This document shows, piece after piece, positions 8,613 to 17,942 of a stretch of 64,000 nt of DNA. The DNA lies in assembly GCA_963808315.1 (NCBI GenBank), contig CAWEFK010000007.1:22457-86456 (forward strand), written 5' to 3'. Origin of the DNA: Palsa-504 sp963808315. Its GTDB lineage: Bacteria > Actinomycetota > Actinomycetes > Streptosporangiales > Streptosporangiaceae. Made by a program: the position numbers and the translations under genes. The notes under the pieces were generated by a model. That model made no database searches and had not been told where the DNA came from. It saw only the letters and a list, made by a program, of their open reading frames with translations. How positions within the stretch are numbered: position 1 is the stretch's first letter; the number at the start of each line of letters is the position of its first letter.

Positions 8613-11600
8613 CTACGTCATCCGTGCGTTGTCGGCGAGTGTTGCGCGCAGGGCAGCCGCGTCCGCCGACGCCGCAGCCGCCGCGGCGCTGTCACCAAGA
8701 GCGGCATGCGCGTCACTGAGCAGCGTGAGCGCCCGCTCCTCATACAACGGTGTCCCCATGCCCCGGAAAATACCTGCTGCCTGCTGCCCAGGGGCGACGG
8801 CCTGTCCCGGATCCCCGCTGGTGAGCGCCAGTTCGCTCAACCCGAGCAGCGTCCTCGCCTCGGCCATTCGATCGCCGGTGAGGCCGGCCAGCTCCAGGGC
8901 ACGCTGCAGAGCGGTGCGGGCCTGGGCGAACTCGCCCTGGCGTACCTTCGCGACGCCGGCCGCCTGGAGGATCCGTGCTTCTCCGACGGGATCGCCCATG
9001 TCGCGGACAATGGCCAGCGCCTCGTCGAGGCTGCCTACGGCTCGCGCCAGCTCTCCCGCCTGCAGGTCGGCCTCACCAGTGAGATACAGCACCTGCGCCT
9101 CGACCCTCCGATGGTGGACGGCCGTCCTGGCCAGCCGCAGCGCATCGGCCAGCAGCGCCCTGGCTTCGCCGGGCTGGTGCTGGTTTAGCTTGATCACGGC
9201 CAAATTCTGCAGCACAGACGCTTCGGACACATGGTCTCCCGTCTTCCGGAATATGGCCAGCGCCTGGTCATAGCCTCTGGCGGCGTCGCCGAGCCGTCCG
9301 CTGAAATTGTCCAGGAACGCGATGTTGCGGATCGACGTGCCAAAGCCCTGATCGTCGCCAACGTCCTGGAACAACTGTGCGGCAGCTTCGAGGTCGCGGC
9401 GAGCCACGTCGAACGGCTGCCGCTGTGGCTGGATTGCCCCTCGTGCGGCCAGCATCGCGGCCTGGCCGCGGATGTCGTGTGCCTGCCGGGCGGCCTGCAG
9501 GGCGACATCAGTTGTCTCCCGCCAGTCGTCGAAGTAGGCCCGGGTCTCGAAGAGCGGTTCCGCGCTGTGGGCCAGGCTCCAGCACGGCCCGGACAGCCCT
9601 GCCTGGGCTGCCTGCCGTACCCCCGCCACCAGCGCGGCCCGCTCGCGCTCGAACCACGACATGGGATCGCTCAGCAGCTGGTCCACCAGTCGGTCTGGCA
9701 GCGGCCACCGCAGGGCATTGTCGTCGAGCCGGAGGTAGGTACCACCGTCGCAGCGGCGGCGGGCCTCCTCGGCGAGGTACAGCAGAGCGCCGAGCGTGCG
9801 CTCGACGGCCGCTTTCTGGTCAGTCGCGGACTCCTCAGCGGCCAGGCACTCACGGGCGAAAACCCGGATCAGTTCGTGGAAGCGGTAGTGGCTGTGCACG
9901 CCTGTCCCGGTGCCCGTAGTCTCGATCAGCCGGGCATGGACCAGATCATCGAGCAGGTCCTCGGCCTCGGCCAGCGGCAGGTCGAGGAGTGCGGCGCTCA
10001 TCCAGCCGGAGAAGACCGGCTGCTCGAGCAGCGCCAGCAGACGAAACAACCGTCTCGCCTGGTCGCTGGCACTGTCGTAGCTGAGCGAGATGCTCGCCCG
10101 GACGCCCATGTCACCATGGCTGAGCTCGTCCAGGCGGCGCGTCTCGTCGGCGAGGCGGTCGGCGAGCTGCTGGAAGCTCCGGTGCGGGCGCGCGGCCAGC
10201 CGCGCTCCGGCGATGCGCAGCGCCAGCGGAAGGTGGCCGCACTGCTCCGCGACCGCCGTCGCGGCCTGGGATTGCGCCTGGACCCGGTCGGTGCCGGCGA
10301 TGCGGGCGAGCAGGTCAAGCGACTGGCCGGCGTCGAGAACATCCACCTCGATGTGAGTGGCGCCGGCCAGGCCCGCGAGCCTGCTCCGGCTGGTAACGAG
10401 CACCGCCGCGCCGCCGCTGCCGGGAAACAGCGGCGACACCTGGCTCTCGCCCACCGCATCGTCGAGCACCACCAGGATCCTCCGGCCGGCGAGCAGGCTA
10501 CGGTAAACCTCCGCGCGTTCGTCCAGACCCTCGGGTATTTGCGGGCCCGGCACGCCCAGGGCACGCAGGAACCGCTCGAGCACCTGCGTCGGGCCGACCG
10601 GACGCGCCGACCCGCCGTGCAGGTCGGCGAACAGCTGCCCGTCGCGGAATTGCCCGGCCGCGCCGTGCGCCGCATGCACCGCGGTGCTGGTCTTGCCTAC
10701 TCCGCCCTTACCGGTAATCACCATCACGGGCACCGGGAGCCGGGACCCTTGCCCGGCCGCGCGGGTCAGGTGCCGATCGATCTGTTCGATCTGCTCGGCC
10801 CGGCCGGTGAAATCTGCGATGTCGGTGGGGAGCAGGCTGGGAATCGGCCGGGTGGCCGGGTGGATCCTGCTGAGTCCGGCGGGCGGGTCGAGGGACGAGT
10901 CGCAGGTGAGGATGGAGTGCTCAAGACGCTGCAGCCGCTCGCCGGGCTCGATCCCCAGTTCGTCGATCATGGTCCGGCGGCCTTGCCGGTACACCTGCAG
11001 CGCCTCCGCCGCGCGATCACACCTGTACAAAGCCAGCATCAGCTGGCCGCGCAGCCGTTCCCGCAGCGGATGCTCTTCGACGAGTTCGGTGAGCTCGCCG
11101 ACCAGCTCGTGCGGCCTGCCCAGGTCGAGTTCGAGGGCGAGCCGGTCTTCGTTGGCCGCGATACGCTGCTCGTCCAGGCGGTCAGCGGCCGCCCGCAGGA
11201 GCTGGCTGTCGATACCCCCAAGCGCGGGGCCCCGCCATAGCCGAAGCGCATCGCGGTAGCCCGCGACGGCCCGGTCAAGGTGATTGGCGTCGCGAGCCGC
11301 GCGAGCGGCTGCCACCAGCTCGCCGAACTGCTGGGAGTCAAGCTGGTCGTGGCCGACTCCGATGACGTAGCCGTGTGGCCGCGTGGAGATGGTCGTGGCG
11401 TGGCCGTGCGAAGCAAACAGGCGGCGCAGCGAAGAAATACTGTTCCGCGCCTGCGCGCGGGAAGTCGGCGGCAGGTTCTCGCCGTAGATCGCCTCCAGTA
11501 GCCGGTCCACGGTGACGACCCGGTTTGCGTTGAGCAGAAGCGTCGCCAGGACGATCTGCTCACGGGCGCCAGCCAGCTCAAGCCGCTGCGTGTCCACCGC

Positions 11601-11633
11601 GACCTCAAGAGACCCAAGGATCCCGAACTTCAC
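8613..11633 (-). CDS. AfsR/SARP-family transcriptional regulator (BTAD, NB-ARC, TPR)
   Basis: I take the GTG at 11633 (VKFGILGSLEV) as start, giving 1006 residues, because the SARP DNA-binding domain begins there. An OmpR-like winged helix spans about 1-95 and a bacterial transcriptional activation domain about 100-245 (VYRQGRRTMIDELGIEPG). An NB-ARC ATPase follows with P-loop GKGGVGKTS (about 306) and ILVVLDDAV. TPR repeats fill about 650-990. This is the large SARP architecture that often controls secondary metabolism or development. No biosynthetic cluster lies next to it; the nearest gene is the ABC exporter on the same strand. Confidence 0.9.
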   Translation of the reverse strand: MKFGILGSLEVAVDTQRLELAGAREQIVLATLLLNANRVVTVDRLLEAIYGENLPPTSRAQARNSISSLRRLFASHGHATTISTRPHGYVIGVGHDQLDSQQFGELVAAARAARDANHLDRAVAGYRDALRLWRGPALGGIDSQLLRAAADRLDEQRIAANEDRLALELDLGRPHELVGELTELVEEHPLRERLRGQLMLALYRCDRAAEALQVYRQGRRTMIDELGIEPGERLQRLEHSILTCDSSLDPPAGLSRIHPATRPIPSLLPTDIADFTGRAEQIEQIDRHLTRAAGQGSRLPVPVMVITGKGGVGKTSTAVHAAHGAAGQFRDGQLFADLHGGSARPVGPTQVLERFLRALGVPGPQIPEGLDERAEVYRSLLAGRRILVVLDDAVGESQVSPLFPGSGGAAVLVTSRSRLAGLAGATHIEVDVLDAGQSLDLLARIAGTDRVQAQSQAATAVAEQCGHLPLALRIAGARLAARPHRSFQQLADRLADETRRLDELSHGDMGVRASISLSYDSASDQARRLFRLLALLEQPVFSGWMSAALLDLPLAEAEDLLDDLVHARLIETTGTGTGVHSHYRFHELIRVFARECLAAEESATDQKAAVERTLGALLYLAEEARRRCDGGTYLRLDDNALRWPLPDRLVDQLLSDPMSWFERERAALVAGVRQAAQAGLSGPCWSLAHSAEPLFETRAYFDDWRETTDVALQAARQAHDIRGQAAMLAARGAIQPQRQPFDVARRDLEAAAQLFQDVGDDQGFGTSIRNIAFLDNFSGRLGDAARGYDQALAIFRKTGDHVSEASVLQNLAVIKLNQHQPGEARALLADALRLARTAVHHRRVEAQVLYLTGEADLQAGELARAVGSLDEALAIVRDMGDPVGEARILQAAGVAKVRQGEFAQARTALQRALELAGLTGDRMAEARTLLGLSELALTSGDPGQAVAPGQQAAGIFRGMGTPLYEERALTLLSDAHAALGDSAAAAAASADAAALRATLADNARMT

Positions 11634-11762
11634 CCGATCACCGCGCCGCCCGTCGAACCGATTCAGCCATTTAGCATGCCCCAACGATAAATCCGGCGGG
11701 CGTCATCTGTAATTATCGAGAACCGGGACGAGGCCAAGGCCGGCCGGGCCGCCGCTGCGGAA

Positions 11763-12191
11763 TCAGGGACGGGCACCTGCCGCGATGCGGCGACCGAGAG
11801 CGTCGTGCCCGGGCGGCAATTCGTCCGGCGTCAGCGGCCGCAGCACGTCGAACTCGTTGCCCTCGGGGTCGGCCATGGTCACCCAGCTGACGTCGCCCTG
11901 GCCGATGTTGACCAGCCGGGCACCGAGCGCCTCTAGCCGGGCGACTTCGGCAGGCTGGTCGGCCGGGCGGAGATCCAGGTGGAGCCGGTTCTTGACCGTC
12001 TTGCCCTCGGGGACTTTGAGGAACACCAGGTCGGGAGCGATGCCATCCTCGGGGCTGCCCTCCGGGGGCTCAAGGCACACCTCGTCTTCCTCTTCCCAGG
12101 TGCGGCGCCAGCCCAGCGCGGACTCCCAGAAGCTGGCGATTTCGGCCGGGTTGGCGGTGTCGATGCACAAGCACTGAATCCGTATTTCCAT
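11763..12191 (-). CDS. VOC-superfamily (glyoxalase-like) protein
   Basis: The product has 142 residues with a full two-module VOC fold: IRIQCLCIDTANPAEIASFW at the start, HLDLRPADQPAEVARLEALG in the middle and WVTMADPEGNEFDVL at the end. These are the usual positions for the metal ligands His and Glu in dioxygenase/glyoxalase relatives, though an early His is replaced here by Cys/Asp. The closest type is the Glyoxalase_6 group of actinomycetes, whose substrates are mostly unknown. It stands alone on the minus strand, downstream of the TetR gene. Confidence 0.85.
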   Translation of the reverse strand: MEIRIQCLCIDTANPAEIASFWESALGWRRTWEEEDEVCLEPPEGSPEDGIAPDLVFLKVPEGKTVKNRLHLDLRPADQPAEVARLEALGARLVNIGQGDVSWVTMADPEGNEFDVLRPLTPDELPPGHDALGRRIAAGARP

Positions 12192-12248
12192 CTGCTGATC
12201 GTGCTCAGGCGAGCGGGCCGCGTCCAGTGATTATTGCCCGCAGCCCGC

Positions 12249-12310
12249 TCTCACCCGGGCTCTCACCCGGGCTCGCACCCGGGCTCGCACCCGGGCTCGC
12301 ACTCGGGCTC
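12249..12310. repeat. 12-bp tandem repeat in the end of the TetR gene
   Basis: The unit CACCCGGGCTCG, with small variants, is repeated about five times. It encodes the repeated ECEPGCEPGCEPG end of the TetR protein and contains its stop codon. The copy number is probably unstable. Confidence 0.8.
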
Positions 12311-13018
12311 GCGCCGGGACTCGGCGATGCGGTCGAGCCAGTCGCCGAGCAGGGCACGCTCGGCCGCGGTGAGCGCGGTGAGGCCGGGCAGCGCGGCGCG
12401 CAAGGTCACGGCCGCGGCCGCCGGGCCCGCGACGGCGGTGGTGCTCGCGTCGGTAAGGATGGTCGCGCAGACCGATGCCCACGCCGTGTCCGCCAGGGTG
12501 TCGTCGCGCTCGCCGGCGGCCTGGCCGATGAGGGTGAATACGACTCCGGTGCCGGCCGCCTGAATGAGCTCGACCGCCCGTCGCTCGGGCACCCGCAGCC
12601 GGCCCGCCTCGGCGACCCGCTGCACCCGGGCCAGCAGCATCCCGGCACCGGTCGCGGCGGCGGCCCGGCCCTCCGGGGTGCGCAGCGCCGTGTGCATGAG
12701 GCGGAACAGTTCGGGGTTCGCGAGGCCGAAACCGATATGGAGCTCCCAGCCGGCCCGCAGGCTTTCGACCGGGTCGGAATCCACGTCGGGATGCTTGCGC
12801 GCCATGTAGCTCGCGAACCCGTGCTCGACCACCGCGTCGAGCAGTCCGCTCTTGTCCCCGAAGAGCCGGTAGATCGTGGGCGCCTGCACGCCGGCGGCGA
12901 ACGCGACCGAGCGGGTGGTCACCGCGTCCGGGCCCTCGGTGGCGAGCAAATGCGCGGCGACCTGCACGAGCCTGGCACGGGTCCGGTCGCGCGACGACAC
13001 GGGATGCGGCCGATTCAC
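12263..13018 (-). CDS. TetR-family transcriptional regulator
   Basis: The helix-turn-helix lies at about residues 10-55 (RLVQVAAHLLATEGPDAVTT, then AFAAGVQAPTIYRLFGDKSG). The effector domain follows to about 235, and the tail is a Cys-Glu-Pro-Gly tandem repeat. I use the GTG at 13018, which would be leaderless or nearly so; an in-frame ATG at 13078 would add 20 residues and would place a perfect palindrome inside the gene. It is transcribed divergently from the NAD(P)-binding gene at 13109, the usual arrangement of a repressor and its target. Confidence 0.8.
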   Translation of the reverse strand: MNRPHPVSSRDRTRARLVQVAAHLLATEGPDAVTTRSVAFAAGVQAPTIYRLFGDKSGLLDAVVEHGFASYMARKHPDVDSDPVESLRAGWELHIGFGLANPELFRLMHTALRTPEGRAAAATGAGMLLARVQRVAEAGRLRVPERRAVELIQAAGTGVVFTLIGQAAGERDDTLADTAWASVCATILTDASTTAVAGPAAAAVTLRAALPGLTALTAAERALLGDWLDRIAESRREPECEPGCEPGCEPG

Positions 13019-13033
13019 GTTATCGATGATAAC
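13019..13033. promoter_or_regulatory. Perfect palindrome, candidate TetR operator
   Basis: GTTATC-GAT-GATAAC is a perfect inverted repeat in the intergenic region between the divergent TetR and SDR genes, directly before the GTG chosen for TetR. A second related element (GATATC near 13062, ATATCATTGGTAAC near 13077-13090) lies toward the SDR start. Binding by the TetR protein is inferred from position only. Confidence 0.5.
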
Positions 13034-13108
13034 AGAAACTTGCGAACGCCATGTTTCCTTTGATATCGTCATTGACATATCATTGGTAACGTAAGGGAAC
13101 GGCAGCAC

Positions 13109-13957
13109 ATGATCGTCATCACCGGCGCCACCGGCGCCCTCAACGGCGCCACCGCCGAGCACCTCCTCAAGCGCATCCCCGCGGATCAGATCGGCGTCAG
13201 CGTGCGCGACGTCGCGAAGGCCCAGCACTTCGCCGACCGCGGCGTGCGCGTCCGGCGCGGCGCCTATGAGGACCCGGCGGCACTGCTCGACTCGTTCGAA
13301 GGCGCCGAGCAGGTCCTCCTGGTCTCGTCGAACGATCCAAGCGCTGACGGGGTTGCCCTGCTCCGCGTCGGCATCGACACCGCCGTCGCGGCCGGCGCCC
13401 GCCGGATCCTCTACACCGGCCACCAGCACACGGGACCCGACAGCCCGTTCTTCCCCGCCCGCGATCACGCCGCGGCCGAGTCCCTCCTGGCGGACTCCGG
13501 CGTGGCCTGGACCTCTCTGCGCAACGGCTTTTACGCGCACAGCCTCGACTGGCTGCTCGGGCCCTGGCGCGAGACCGGTGTCATCGCCACGCCTGCCGAT
13601 GGACCCGTCTCCTGGACCGAGCGCGCTGACGAGGCGGAGGCGGCCGCGGTGATCCTGGCCGGCGAGCGGCGCTTCGACGGCCCCGTCACGCTCACGGCGA
13701 GCGCCGCCGTGACGTTCGACGAAATCGCGGCGATCGTCTCCGAGCTCACCGGCCGCGACATCCGGCGTGTCGTCGTCGACGACGAGACGTGGGTGGCCGG
13801 GCAGGCCGCGCACGGCACCCCGGAGCCCATGGCCCGCTTCCTGCTCGGGTTCTACCAGGCCGCCCGCGAGGGCCGCTTCGCGGACGTCGACTCGCTCCTC
13901 GGCGACCTCCTCGGCCGTCAGCCGCGTACGGTGCGCGACCTGCTCACCGAGCGGTGA
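13109..13957 (+). CDS. NmrA/QorB-like NAD(P)-binding oxidoreductase
   Basis: This 282-residue atypical short-chain dehydrogenase has the nucleotide-binding motif MIVITGATGALNGATAEHLL at the N-terminus and SVRDVAKAQHFADRGVRVRR as the second beta-alpha unit. The region RRILYTGHQHTGPDS and the substrate-side SWTERADEAEAAAVIL fit QorB/NmrA-like quinone reductases. No Tyr-x-x-x-Lys catalytic pair is seen, as expected for this subgroup. It is divergent from a TetR regulator, so it is probably induced by an electrophile or quinone-like ligand. Confidence 0.85.
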   Translation: MIVITGATGALNGATAEHLLKRIPADQIGVSVRDVAKAQHFADRGVRVRRGAYEDPAALLDSFEGAEQVLLVSSNDPSADGVALLRVGIDTAVAAGARRILYTGHQHTGPDSPFFPARDHAAAESLLADSGVAWTSLRNGFYAHSLDWLLGPWRETGVIATPADGPVSWTERADEAEAAAVILAGERRFDGPVTLTASAAVTFDEIAAIVSELTGRDIRRVVVDDETWVAGQAAHGTPEPMARFLLGFYQAAREGRFADVDSLLGDLLGRQPRTVRDLLTER

Positions 13958-14261
13958 TCAAACCCGCCCTCGGCTCAGCCCAGCTGAACTCTGGCCGACG
14001 AATCGGCGTGGGGGAGCAGGGGCTCGACAGGCTGGTGTAGAAACAATTTACCGAACCGCCGTTCGGTAAATTGTCCTGAAGGCCTGTACAGCCCGGGCTC
14101 GGGGCGGGGCCTGGCCACCCCGAGCCCAGACGGGAGAGGGCGAGGTGATCTCGTCCCCCTCATACATGATCATGCCGCTTGATTCTTAAGGCACGCTAGG
14201 ACGTAGCTGTGAACCCGCTTATCGAGCGAAAATTCTCGGCGCGTCACGGCCACGATGTGGG
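13958..14261. other. Gap holding a large palindrome
   Basis: I see no gene here. The only feature is the 32-bp inverted repeat at 14043-14074, described separately. Short frames in the area have no recognisable motifs. Confidence 0.6.
14043..14074. promoter_or_regulatory. 32-bp perfect palindrome (operator or hairpin)
   Basis: Two 14-bp arms, ACAATTTACCGAAC and GTTCGGTAAATTGT, flank the centre CGCC with no mismatch. TTACCGAAC..GTTCGGTAA is the kind of symmetric site bound by TetR-family repressors. The AT-rich outer arms and the lack of a following T-run make a terminator less likely. There is no gene immediately downstream for it to control, so its owner is unclear. Confidence 0.6.
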
Positions 14262-14849
14262 CTACGCGGTGCCGGGCGGCCGGTCCGCAGCCGCTGGCAT
14301 GCCAGGCGGCCAGCTGGCGAGCTGCTCCGATACCTGGCCGGGAAGCTCGCCCGAAGTCCAGCCCGCGAGCTCGCTGCTATGTCCCGGGCCTGATCCGGCG
14401 CCTGGCGGCCGAGGCCGTAAGAGACCGGCGCGGTGCGTAGGAGACCGGCGCACTGAGCAGCGTCGAACTTGTGTACTCGCTGGGACCGTCTGGCTGCGGT
14501 TCAGCCACCGCCAGATGCGGCCGTGGCGCGGGCGGACGAGATCCCGGCGGAAGCCCCCCAGGCTGACGAGATCCCGGCTGGAAGCGCCCCGGCCTGCAGC
14601 GGGACCTGCCCGCGCTGGCGCGCATTCATCACGATCGAGGAACTCCGCGAGGTATTCGGCCTCGTCGGCGTCGATCCCGATCACGACTCTGGGTTCCCCC
14701 CACGGTTCTTTGAGCGAGTAGCCGACGTAGCTCACTATCGGCTGCCCGGGCGCGACCGCAAGTCCATGCAGTGCGCGCCATTGTTCCCATGCCGTTTCCA
14801 ACCGCGACGCGGCACGCTGAGCACGTGCGACCAATTCTGGATCACGCAT
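14262..14849 (-). CDS. Hypothetical protein of the actinobacterial mobile-element type
   Basis: I start at the ATG at 14849, which is preceded by AGGGGAGG. The first 80 residues look real and conserved: ELVARAQRAASRLETAWEQW, SYVGYSLKEPWGEPRVVIGI and DADEAEYLAEFLDRDEC. This type is frequent in actinobacterial accessory regions. The remaining part is Arg/Pro-rich without recognisable motifs and may be out of frame. The function is unknown. Confidence 0.5.
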   Translation of the reverse strand: MRDPELVARAQRAASRLETAWEQWRALHGLAVAPGQPIVSYVGYSLKEPWGEPRVVIGIDADEAEYLAEFLDRDECAPARAGPAAGRGASSRDLVSLGGFRRDLVRPRHGRIWRWLNRSQTVPASTQVRRCSVRRSPTHRAGLLRPRPPGAGSGPGHSSELAGWTSGELPGQVSEQLASWPPGMPAAADRPPGTA

Positions 14850-15052
14850 CGTGCGATCCTCCCCTGAGAGCGGACCGGCCCCGGCAACGTGTCCGAGGAT
14901 GTGCCGACGGCTAGAGCTTGCCGGACAGCACCCTCGATGTGACACTTAGCCACCGGGGCCGACCCCCCATTCCGTTGAACGAGTGCTGCCGTATCCACTG
15001 TGCAGCGACGCCTACCTGGCGCTCGCGCTGGCCTCATGAAGACGGCAGAAGA

Positions 15053-15256
15053 TCACTCGGAGCGCTGCTGCGGAATACCCGCGAGCAGTGCACGAACCTC
15101 GGTCTCCCGGTAGCGCCGGTGTCCCCCCAGCGTGCGGATCGACGTCAGTTTCCCGGCTTTCGCCCAGCGTGTGACGGTCTTGGGGTCGACGCGAAACATC
15201 GTGGCGACCTCCGCGGGCGTCAACAGCGGCTCAGCCTCTGGTGTACGTGCGGACAT
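15053..15256 (-). CDS. bldC: BldC, MerR-like developmental regulator
   Basis: The 67-residue product reads LTPAEVATMFRVDPKTVTRW, then AKAGKLTSIRTLGGHRRYRE and VRALLAGIPQQRSE. This is essentially the Streptomyces BldC sequence as I know it. It is a single winged-helix MerR-type domain that binds DNA cooperatively and delays sporulation genes during vegetative growth. A strong ribosome site (GGAGGAGAG) precedes the ATG. The neighbours (conserved unknown gene, vdh, DUF3073, purF) also match the Streptomyces order, which strengthens the call. Confidence 0.95.
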   Translation of the reverse strand: MSARTPEAEPLLTPAEVATMFRVDPKTVTRWAKAGKLTSIRTLGGHRRYRETEVRALLAGIPQQRSE

Positions 15257-15543
15257 GAGTTGGCCTCTCCTCCTGGACCAGTCCTGCGATCCTGCGTTTT
15301 CCTTGTTTTGCCTGGTGCTCCTTAGTGAGCCTGTCGGGGATGTCCTATATGGCCGACAGAGACCATATTGCCATCACCAGCGGTGACACGTCGACCACCA
15401 GGCGCAAAGTTTCTGTACCGGGATGCCCAGTTGCTCCGTCGATCACTGTCACTGAGGGTGATTCTAGCGATACTTATAGTCGCATCGCGCCAGATTCGGG
15501 AATACTGCCCATGAAACAATTCGCCGCGGCAGCGCCCCGGTAC

Positions 15544-16430
15544 TCAGTTGGCCAACTCGAATTCGGCGAACGCGCGCCACCGGCTGTATGCCCGCTTGTA
15601 CATCGCTACGGCGAGTTCACACTCACCTTTAGCCACCCCCTCGATGGCCGCGTTGATCTCGGCCACGGACTGGTCACCGCAAAGCGCGTCGTCACTGAGC
15701 AGGTGGACCAGGCCGCCGTAATCGAGTTCCACCAGCGAGTACGGGTGGAAATTCCTCGAGCCAGCGGCCCGACTTCGGTCAACTCGGCCTCCGCGCGCAG
15801 CGGTTCCCAGGCGGCGTCTTCGTAGCCCGGGCGACGCACCCCGGAGCGCGGCCAGGCCGCGCGCCACCCGCCTGCGCGCGCGGGACATGGCCGTGGTGTA
15901 GACGAGCGCCCGCGTCGCCGACGCGGTCGCCGCGGCGGAGGGCCGGTTACCGTCCGAGCCGAGAGCCAGCCAGCGTTCGGCCGCCGAGAACGGGACGAAC
16001 CAGGCCAGCGGCATGGTCCACGCGCTGGCCAGGATGTGCAGCCGGGCCGTCGTCCCGCTGTCCTCCAGCTCGAGCCAGGGCGACCATCAGCCGGTCGTCG
16101 TCGGTCGCCGGGACCGTGCCCGGCACCGACGCGCCCGCGGACCGAGAGCATCCGGGCGTACGCCAGCAGGCAGCGCAGCCTGGTCTGCCACGGGCAGATG
16201 TAAGTGACGCCGTCCGCATGGCGGACGTAGGCGTGCTCGCTCTCCTGCTCGGGGACCACGATCTGCGGTGCCGCGATCGTCCGGCGCAGGGCCTCGGCCT
16301 GCTCCACCAGCAGCGAGTCGCGTCGCCTCGGCCGCTCGGACGAGGCCGCGTAAGCCGCCCACCGGGACCGGTCGGGTTCGTGGAAGGCGGAGACCGGCTC
16401 GTAGATACGGAGATACGCGGCGTAAGTCAT
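15544..16430 (-). CDS. Conserved actinobacterial protein next to bldC, frame interrupted
   Basis: Pieces in different frames join into one protein: MTYAAYLRIYEPVSAFHEPD and DGVTYICPWQTRLRCLLAYA, then VPGTVPATDDDRLMVALA, then LEDSGTTARLHILASAWTMP and PLAWFVPFSAAERWLALG, then YEDAAWEPLRAEAELTEVG, then FHPYSLVELDYGGLVHLLSD and the end RWRAFAEFELAN. At least four frame changes lie near 16130, 16070, 15820 and 15755. A gene of this type sits between bldC and vdh in Streptomyces. Its function is unknown. The conserved pieces argue for assembly indels rather than decay. Confidence 0.7.
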
Positions 16431-16636
16431 CACTGTCGTATCGTGACATACCAGAACGCCCCAAAGATCGGGGTGCGAGGTAACGAGATTGTCTCGCATG
16501 CCAGTTACCAGCCCGTACGTGGCGCGCTGGGCGGCGGGGAGTCATTTCGTCCCGGCCCACGGCCTCGTGCAGGCAATACGCTAGTCCCGAGCCCGGGTCA
16601 ACGAGGATCCGGGACGGGATGAGAAGAGTCGCTACC

Positions 16637-17780
16637 GTGACTAACGTGTTCGCGATGCCGCACCGGGAGAGCGGCGGGCCGACGGCACTCACATGCGAGG
16701 GGACAAACCTCCGGGCCGGCGGACCACGAACAGGTCGTCTTCTGCCAGGATCACCACTCCGGGCTCCGGGCGATCATCGGCATCTACTCCACCGCGCTGG
16801 GTCCCGCGCTCGGCGGGACTCGCTTTTACCCCTACGGAGCGAGGACGAGGCCCTCGCCGACGTGCTGAGGCTGTCGACGGCCATGGCCTACAAGAACGCG
16901 CTGGCCGGTCTGGACCACGGCGGCGGGAAGGCGGTCATCATCGGCGACCCCGCCCAGATCAAGACCGAACCGCTGCTGCGCGCCTACGGCCGCTTCATCG
17001 CCTCCCTCGGCGGCCGCTACGTCACCGCGTGCGATGTCGGCACCCGAAGCGAAGATATGGACATCATCGCCAGGGAATGCCGGTACGTGACCGGCCGCAC
17101 CACCGCCCACGGCGGCGCGGGTGATTCTTCCGTGCTCACCGCGCTCGGCGTCATGCACGGGATGCGGGCCGCGGCCCAGCACGCCTGGGGGGATGTCAGC
17201 CTGCAGGGCCGGACCGTCGGCGTGGAAGGCGTAGGGAAGGTAGGTCATCGCCTGGTCAGCCACCTGGTCGAGGCCGGAGCCGAGGTCGTCATCTGCGATG
17301 TCAGCACCACCGCCGTCGAGACCGTGCTGGCCAGGCATCCGCAGCGTCCGCGTCGTCGGCGACATCGGCGCGCTCATCGCGGAGCCGCTGGACATCCTGG
17401 CCCCGTGCGCGATGGGCGGCACCTTGACCGAAGAGCTGGTGACCGCGCTCTCCGCGCGCATCGTGTGCGGCGCCGCCAACAACCAGCTGGCCCACCATGG
17501 CGTCGAGAAACTGCTGGCGGACCGGGGCATCTTGTACGCGCCCGACTACGTGGTCAACTCCGGTGGCGTCATCCAGGTGGCGGACGAACTGGCCGGATTC
17601 AACTTCGATCGCGCCCAGGCGGCGACCGAGCAGATCTTCGCCACCACCGCGAAAGTTCTCGCCATCGCGGACGCCGACGGGGTGCCGCCATCGGTGGCCG
17701 CGGACCGCCTGGCCGAGCGGCGAATGTCCGATGTTGGCCGGTTGCGCGGAATCTACCTGGGCACGATGGGATCAGCGTAG
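16637..17780 (+). CDS. vdh: Branched-chain amino acid (valine/leucine) dehydrogenase, frame interrupted
   Basis: This Glu/Leu/Phe/Val dehydrogenase deaminates valine or leucine with NAD to the keto acid. The pieces are EQVVFCQDHHSGLRAIIGIY and ALGPALGGTRFYPYG, then DHGGGKAVIIGDPAQ with the catalytic Lys, then the Rossmann motif TVGVEGVGKVGHRLVSHL, then VRVVGDIGALIAEPLDILAP and CGAANNQLA. One base appears missing near 16837 (TACGGAGCGAG where TACGGCAGCGAG is expected) and another change lies near 17340. It follows bldC in the conserved order. Its product could feed the keto-acid dehydrogenase at 24-28 kb. Confidence 0.85.
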
Positions 17781-17942
17781 GCATCAGGGGCGCAAAGCGG
17801 GTACGGTTGTACCTGTACGGATGCTGGTGAACGTCGCGCTACCCGTTGCGGGTTAGCGGCGCTGTGCTATGGCGCGCGGAAAACCAGCGAGACGGAGATC
17901 ATGGGGCCTGACCGGCTCCGGACGTTCAAGGGGGTCGAGCCA

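Noticed and set aside
9231..11240. 669-codon plus-strand frame opposite the SARP gene
   Set aside because: It is a shadow of the SARP regulator, which carries all recognisable domains.
14209..14721. 170-codon plus-strand frame
   Set aside because: It runs antisense to a better-supported minus gene and has no motif or ribosome site.
15322..15519. 65-codon minus-strand frame upstream of bldC
   Set aside because: Composition is not protein-like for this genome, no motif, and it lies in the bldC promoter region.
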